A program made the position numbers and the translations under genes. Positions 59,864 to 64,000 of a stretch of DNA of 64,000 nucleotides are shown here, in pieces. This DNA is from Endosaccharibacter trunci (GTDB lineage: Bacteria; Pseudomonadota; Alphaproteobacteria; Acetobacterales; Acetobacteraceae). The stretch covers positions 170,934 to 234,933 of the forward strand of contig JAMSKV010000005.1 of the NCBI GenBank assembly GCA_024515975.1, given 5' to 3'. The first letter of the stretch is position 1, and each line of letters starts with the position of its first letter. The notes beneath the pieces are model-generated. The model made no database searches, was not told where the DNA came from, and saw nothing but the letters and a program-made list of their open reading frames with translations.

Positions 59864-61128
59864 CCGAGCGTGACCGCGACGCGGACGGGGAAGGGCAGGA
59901 TCGGCCGAAGCCGCCGCCGCGCCGGCTGGCGCTGTTCCTGGTGGTGCCGCTCGCCATGCTGATCCTGTTCGGCTGCTTCACGCGCTGGCGGGAAAGCCAG
60001 GCCGCGGAGGAGACCAGGAAGCGGCTGCGCGACGAGCCGGTCGCCGTCCAGGTCGCGGAGGCGAAGAAAACGTCCGATCTCACCGCCACCGTTCTGCCCG
60101 GCCAGACCCTCGCCTTCACCTCGGCCGATCTTTATGCCCGTGCCACCGGCTATATCGCCGAGCGGCGGGTCGATATCGGATCGCGGGTGAAGAAGGGCGA
60201 TCTGCTGATCCGGATCGCCGCCCCCGATCTCGACCAGCAACTGGCGCAGGCGCGCGCGCAGCTTGGGCAGATGGAAGCCCAGCTCGCCTCAGCCCATGCA
60301 GCCCTGGATCAGGCGATCGCCACACAGAACAACAACAGGATCAACAGCCAGCGCTCGCACATCCTGGCCAGCGAGGGGTGGGACACGGCGCAGAATCGCG
60401 ACAATACCGCCACCAATTACCAGGTCAGCGTCAAAGGGGTCAGCAGCGCGCAGGCCGGGATCGGCGTCGCCGTGGCCAATGTGCGGGCGCAGCAGGCGAC
60501 GGTGGACCGGCTGGTCGCGCTGACCGGGTTCGAGCGCGTGCTGGCACCGTTCGACGGGGTGATCACCGCGCGCGACGTGGATGTCGGCGCGCTGGTGCAG
60601 AGCGACAGCGTGTCCGGCACGCCGCTGCTGCATCTCGACCAGACGGACGTGCTGCGCTGCCAGGTCTATGTGCCGCAGAGCCAGTTCGCCGGCATACGAG
60701 ACGGGCTGCCGGCCAGGATCACGGTGCCGGAACTGCCGGGCAAGGTGTTCGCCGCCGCCGTATCGCGCTCCTCCGCGGCCCTCGCGCAGAACTCGCGCTC
60801 GATGCTGGTGGAGGTGGATATCGACAACAAGGACGGCACGCTGAAGCCCGGCCTGTTCGTCAATGTCGGCTTCGACATTGCCCGTCCGGCGCCGCTGATC
60901 GTGGTGCCGGATGCCGCGCTGATCTTCGACCAGAACGGGCTGCATGTCGCCGTGGTGCGGGACGGCAAGGCGCATATGCAGCCGGTGTCGATCGAGCGCG
61001 ACACCGGGACCGAAGCCGATCTCAGCAACGGCCTTCAGGGCGGCGAACAGGTGATCGTCAATCCGCCGACCGATCTGACCGACAACCAGCCCGTGCGCGT
61101 GTCGCCGCCGCCCAAGGCCGGCAGCTGA
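59860..61128 (+). CDS. RND efflux periplasmic adaptor
   Basis: A 422-residue membrane-fusion protein. One N-terminal membrane helix (FLVVPLAMLILFG, about residues 27-40), then the lipoyl half-motif (GYIAERRVDIGSRVKKGDLL), a coiled-coil hairpin with LAQARAQLGQMEAQL, and the beta-barrel domain with ATRV-type strands (PGLFVNVGFDIA). It links the pump to an outer-membrane channel. The ATG at 59860 overlaps the pump stop (ATGA). It ends before a hairpin at 61149-61177. Confidence 0.92.
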   Translation: MTERDRDADGEGQDRPKPPPRRLALFLVVPLAMLILFGCFTRWRESQAAEETRKRLRDEPVAVQVAEAKKTSDLTATVLPGQTLAFTSADLYARATGYIAERRVDIGSRVKKGDLLIRIAAPDLDQQLAQARAQLGQMEAQLASAHAALDQAIATQNNNRINSQRSHILASEGWDTAQNRDNTATNYQVSVKGVSSAQAGIGVAVANVRAQQATVDRLVALTGFERVLAPFDGVITARDVDVGALVQSDSVSGTPLLHLDQTDVLRCQVYVPQSQFAGIRDGLPARITVPELPGKVFAAAVSRSSAALAQNSRSMLVEVDIDNKDGTLKPGLFVNVGFDIARPAPLIVVPDAALIFDQNGLHVAVVRDGKAHMQPVSIERDTGTEADLSNGLQGGEQVIVNPPTDLTDNQPVRVSPPPKAGS

Positions 61129-61148
61129 GCCGGCCTGGCGCATGAAAA

Positions 61149-61177
61149 AGGCCGCCGAAGCTGGGCTCCGGCGGCCT
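61149..61177. terminator. Bidirectional terminator after the RND operon
   Basis: Arms AGGCCGCCG (61149-61157) and CGGCGGCCT (61169-61177) with an 11-base loop; AAAAA to the left serves as a T-run for the minus-strand gene at 61202. The convergent genes share it. Confidence 0.78.
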
Positions 61178-61201
61178 CGAGACCGGTTCGATGGGGCGGT
61201 T

Positions 61202-61735
61202 TCAGCCCTTGTGGCTCCTGCCCACCGCCTTGATCCGACGGACCCGGGCGGAACGGCCCATCGCCGATGGCGCGGCGCAGGTCTCGTAGGAGGCCGGCTG
61301 CACGATATCCTTCGCCTCGGCATAACCGCCGAGGTCGCTCGCGTCGCGCAGGACGGAGACTTCGTCGAACATGGAGACGCGCTGCTGGCAGAAGGCGGTG
61401 CCGGCCTTCAGGCCGCGCTCGGACTGCACGTTGGCGAGCTGGGTGATGTAGTCGTCATGCGCCGTCTGCGCGCCGCGGCCGTAGGTATTGCGGAAATAGG
61501 CGTTGAGCGCGGCTTCCTGGGCGGTCAGGTCCGGGCGGAATTTCTCCACGAACGCGTTGTAGCGGTCCTGGGCGTTGCAGGAGAGCGCGGTGACCATCAG
61601 CTCGCTCTTCAGGCCCTGCACGTCGAAGGCCTGCCGCGCCGAGGAGAAGCCGCACTGGCCGGCGGCGAAGGCCTGGCCGGAAAGCAGCGTGGCGACCGCC
61701 ACCCCCGCTGCGACGCGCCTCTTGAGGAAGGACAT
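61202..61735 (-). CDS. Secreted protein of unknown function
   Basis: A 177-residue exported protein. The signal peptide covers about residues 1-25 (ending AFA-AG). The mature part has several Cys (QCGFSSAR, SCNAQDR, FCQQRV and ETCAAP) that could pair, and a helical middle (RYNAFVEKFRPDLTAQEAAL). The family is not recognised. The ATG at 61735 has GGAGA 5 bases upstream; a longer frame to 61816 lacks a signal peptide. Its 3' end shares a terminator with the RND operon. Confidence 0.75.
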   Translation of the reverse strand: MSFLKRRVAAGVAVATLLSGQAFAAGQCGFSSARQAFDVQGLKSELMVTALSCNAQDRYNAFVEKFRPDLTAQEAALNAYFRNTYGRGAQTAHDDYITQLANVQSERGLKAGTAFCQQRVSMFDEVSVLRDASDLGGYAEAKDIVQPASYETCAAPSAMGRSARVRRIKAVGRSHKG

Positions 61736-62177
61736 GGTGTTCTCCGAAACCAGATTTCGTGACAGCGAACGCGTGTGCGAGCGGGGCAACGGGTGCCGGG
61801 CGCTCATCTTGAGCATGAGGTTGCAGCGCTAACATGCAGTTCTGCAACCGTTTTGATGCCCCTCCTGTTCGACGTTCCGCATCTGTTGCCGAAAGGCATC
61901 GGTCGGTGACGAACTGTCCGGACGGGGTTGCTTAATCCCCCGTGTGAAGACGGGCAAGCCGGGGGCGCGCGTGCTCGCGGCGTCGCGTCCGTCCCGCCCG
62001 CGCGGTGTCGAGGCCAGTCTGCCGACAGCGCGGGTTCCGGATGCCGGGCCGGGTCGCCGCGTCGCGCGGCGCCGGGCAAGCGCTTTGCGCACGCGGAGCC
62101 TTTCCCCTGGCTTTCTTTTGTCTTATGGCACTCACCCCCGCATCCGTCGCGGGCTGCCTGTGTGTCGGAGCTGTCGA
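61736..62177. other. Non-coding divergent region
   Basis: A 442-base gap between divergent secreted-protein and lipoprotein genes. It contains an inverted repeat GGTTGCAG (61819-61826) and CTGCAACC (61842-61849) followed by GTTTT, which could be an operator or an orphan terminator. The rest is GC-rich, with no convincing open frame or RNA gene. Confidence 0.5.
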
Positions 62178-62720
62178 GTGCGCGTGCGAGTTGCTGCAAC
62201 CCTTCTCACGACCGGCCTCGTCATGGCCGGCTGCGCCCCCAAAATGGCCCCTGCGCCGCAGGTGGCGATCGCGCCGGACCCGTACGGCTATCTGAAGCAA
62301 TCGGCCGTCTGCACGCTGGGCCCCGTGAAGACCGATCCCGCCGGCAACCGCGTCGTGCAGATGAGCGTCCGCTCGGATGATGGACGCTGCGCGGTGGCCG
62401 TGGCCCAGCCGGACCGCACCGCCTACGCGTCGTTCGTGCTGCTCACCCTGCCGGCGCACGGCAAGGCGATGATCCACAACTACAACAACCAGACGCTGGT
62501 GGATTACACCCCCACCACCGCCTATGCTGGTCCGGACAGCTTCACCGTGAGCCTGATCCCCAGCGCCACCGGCCCCCGCACCACGCTGCGCGTGGATGCG
62601 ACCGTGGATGCCACCGGCGTCGTTGTGCCGCCGCCGCCGGTCGTGGCCGCTCCGCCGCCGAGCACCACCGGCAAGAGCAGCCATACCACCCATCATCACG
62701 CGCGCCACAAGAGCAGTTAA
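62178..62720 (+). CDS. Lipoprotein with Ig-like domain
   Basis: A 180-residue lipoprotein starting at GTG 62178, with GGAG 7 bases upstream. Lipobox VMAGC puts the modified Cys at residue 19. The mature part holds a bacterial Ig-like domain with YAGPDSFTVSLIPSATG near 115-130, then a Pro-rich stretch and a His/Ser/Lys-rich end (HTTHHHARHKSS) that could bind metal. Function is unknown. A strong terminator follows. Confidence 0.75.
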   Translation: MRVRVAATLLTTGLVMAGCAPKMAPAPQVAIAPDPYGYLKQSAVCTLGPVKTDPAGNRVVQMSVRSDDGRCAVAVAQPDRTAYASFVLLTLPAHGKAMIHNYNNQTLVDYTPTTAYAGPDSFTVSLIPSATGPRTTLRVDATVDATGVVVPPPPVVAAPPPSTTGKSSHTTHHHARHKSS

Positions 62721-62774
62721 GGCTCGGCTTCTCCCCCAACGGCGATCTCGCTCGCCGACAACGACGTCCCGGAC

Positions 62775-62809
62775 CGACCCTCGATCACTTGTCGAGGGTC
62801 GTTTTCGTT
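62775..62809 (+). terminator. Intrinsic terminator after the Ig-like lipoprotein
   Basis: Arms CGACCCTCGA (62775-62784) and TCGAGGGTCG (62792-62801) with a 7-base loop, then TTTTCGTTT (62802-62810). Confidence 0.88.
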
Positions 62810-63022
62810 TCTGGGGATCGACGATGACAGGGCTGGTCCTTCGGCTCTGCCCGGAATCGAACGAACTGAAGGTCCTGGTGCTCTTTCTGTCGAGAAAGAC
62901 CCGTCATTTGTTCGCTCACACGGTGAAGGTTCCAGAATCGTCGTGCTGCAACGCCCGGAACGCCGCAAAACCATACGCGTTCCGATACGAAATCGTATCG
63001 GTTCCACGCCGATTAAAATAAA

Positions 63023-63052
63023 TTGTTTCATTAACTTCGTTTTAATTATAAC
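63023..63052 (+). promoter_or_regulatory. Possible sigma-70-type promoter for the chemotaxis receptor
   Basis: TTGTTT (63023-63028) and TATAAC (63047-63052) are spaced by 18 bases in an AT-rich stretch 37 bases before the receptor ATG. Chemotaxis genes may instead use another sigma factor, so this is tentative. Confidence 0.35.
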
Positions 63053-63088
63053 AAGCGTGAATCGCCTCAGAAATGAGGAGATGACGAC

Positions 63089-64000
63089 ATGCTTGCAAAA
63101 CTGCGTATCTTACCCCGCCTGCTGGTCGGCTTCGGGGTCCTGGTGCTCTTGATCACTCTGCTCAGCGGCTTGAGCATCTATTCCGGTCACGCATCGAAAA
63201 TGGCGTTCCAGGAGATGGATCGCTTCCAGAGCGCCGAGACAGTCGATCTTGAGGCCGAGGTCGATCTGTTCAGGATCCGTATGACCATCTGGCAGGCCCT
63301 GGCGATGAACGACCAGGCCGCCTGGACGAAAGCGTCCTCGCTGTTCCGGCAGATACAGGAGCGCATCGATCTGCTGCGCAGCCGGACGAGCGACCCGGAT
63401 CGATTGGCGAGAGTCCGCGAGCTCTCCGGGGCGCTGACGATCTATGAGGATGCGTCGGCACGTTTGCGGTCCTTCCAGGGAGGGAACCAGGCTCTGACCA
63501 CGGGTGATGGCCCTGCGGCTGTGGCCGCCGCCATGCAGGCCGGCGCCGCCGTGGCTCAGATCGCCGAACCTCTCGCCCAGGCCTATAACGATGCCAGCAA
63601 CCAGGCGACCCAGCGCGGCGAGCAGTTGATCGACGGCCTGCTGGTCGTCTCGGCGACCGTCGGCGTGATCAGCATCATCAGCGGCGTGGTCCTGTCGCTG
63701 CTGATCGGCCGCAGCATCGTGAACCCGATCCAGGGTCTGACGCGCCTGATGGGGCGTCTGGCCAACAAGGAGATGTCGGTCACGATCGACCAGATCCATC
63801 GCCGGGACGAGGTCGGCGACATGGCTGCGGCCGTGCAGGTGTTCAAGGACAACATGATCCGGGCCGACCAACTCGCGCTGGAGCAGGAGGCCGAGCGCGC
63901 GGCGAAGGAGAAACGGGCGCAGGTGGTGGAGAAGCTGGTCAACGGCTTCGAGGCGCAGATCGCCGGCATGGTCGAGATTCTCGCCGCCGCCTCCACCGAG
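63089..64000 (+). CDS. Methyl-accepting chemotaxis protein (5' part)
   Basis: The first 304 codons of a receptor that runs off the window. TM1 is at about residues 11-31, a periplasmic four-helix ligand domain follows to about 185, TM2 is at about 187-210 (LLVVSATVGVISIISGVV), then the HAMP domain (GRSIVNPIQGLTRLMGRLA) and the start of the cytoplasmic signalling helices (VEKLVNGFEAQIAGMVEIL). GAGGAG sits 8 bases before the ATG. The ligand cannot be told. No other chemotaxis gene is in view. Confidence 0.9.
   Translation, partial: MLAKLRILPRLLVGFGVLVLLITLLSGLSIYSGHASKMAFQEMDRFQSAETVDLEAEVDLFRIRMTIWQALAMNDQAAWTKASSLFRQIQERIDLLRSRTSDPDRLARVRELSGALTIYEDASARLRSFQGGNQALTTGDGPAAVAAAMQAGAAVAQIAEPLAQAYNDASNQATQRGEQLIDGLLVVSATVGVISIISGVVLSLLIGRSIVNPIQGLTRLMGRLANKEMSVTIDQIHRRDEVGDMAAAVQVFKDNMIRADQLALEQEAERAAKEKRAQVVEKLVNGFEAQIAGMVEILAAASTE

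Larger units (their letters stand above)
62721..63088. other. Gap with terminator and AT-rich promoter region
   Basis: A 368-base gap. Its first part holds the terminator; from 62990 it becomes AT-rich, with a small palindrome (CGATACGAAATCGTATCG, near 62982-63000) and a possible promoter at 63023-63052. No gene is seen. Confidence 0.55.

Overview
This is a high-GC bacterial chromosome segment. A hand count over 39781-39900 gives 86/120 G+C, while two patches near 7441-7560 and 41941-42060 fall to about 54% and 53%. Gene content points to an alphaproteobacterium, most likely an Acetobacteraceae relative (inference). The supporting evidence is the argD-argF-hslO block, the ileS-lspA pair with a DUF3035 lipoprotein nearby, a TatA followed by methionine-salvage genes, and many lineage-restricted secreted proteins. 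No rRNA, tRNA, CRISPR array, transposase or phage gene was seen.

Layout. 0.1-7.3 kb: a small metallophosphoesterase, a HerA-like ATPase, a secreted chalcone-isomerase-like protein, a minus-strand two-component operon ending in a SIMPL protein, and an alpha/beta hydrolase. 7.3-23.8 kb: a low-GC scar, a large KatE catalase, an EamA transporter, an SDR, a divergent pirin/LysR pair, an HtrA protease, the HrpB helicase, a DsbD-type reductase, and a coupled lipoprotein/unknown pair. 23.9-28.6 kb: hslO, a small unknown gene, argF, argD and divergent recX. 28.7-39.7 kb: tatA, then the tightly overlapped chain mtnD-mtnC-ribF-HAD/glycan protein, a GT2 glycosyltransferase, ileS, lspA, an aldo/keto reductase and a DUF3035 lipoprotein. 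39.7-53.6 kb: mutL, then an accessory glycan region with two gene remnants, a two-domain glycosyltransferase, an FkbM methyltransferase, a beta-repeat surface protein, an orphan nuoM, a 609-residue unknown and a cytochrome P450. 53.6-64 kb: a lipoprotein, parE, an RND pump with its adaptor, two secreted proteins and the 5' part of a chemotaxis receptor.

The most unusual features are: (i) a dispersed three-hairpin intergenic element, with two near-complete copies in opposite orientation and degraded copies elsewhere, always next to gene 3' ends; (ii) a low-GC glycan segment inserted just after mutL, leaving a truncated nucleotidyltransferase fragment and a frameshifted membrane-protein fragment; (iii) two glycan genes inserted between ribF and ileS; and (iv) a lone, apparently intact complex I NuoM gene with no other nuo genes. 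A beta-repeat protein lies convergent to the glycosyltransferase/FkbM pair and is a candidate substrate (inference only).
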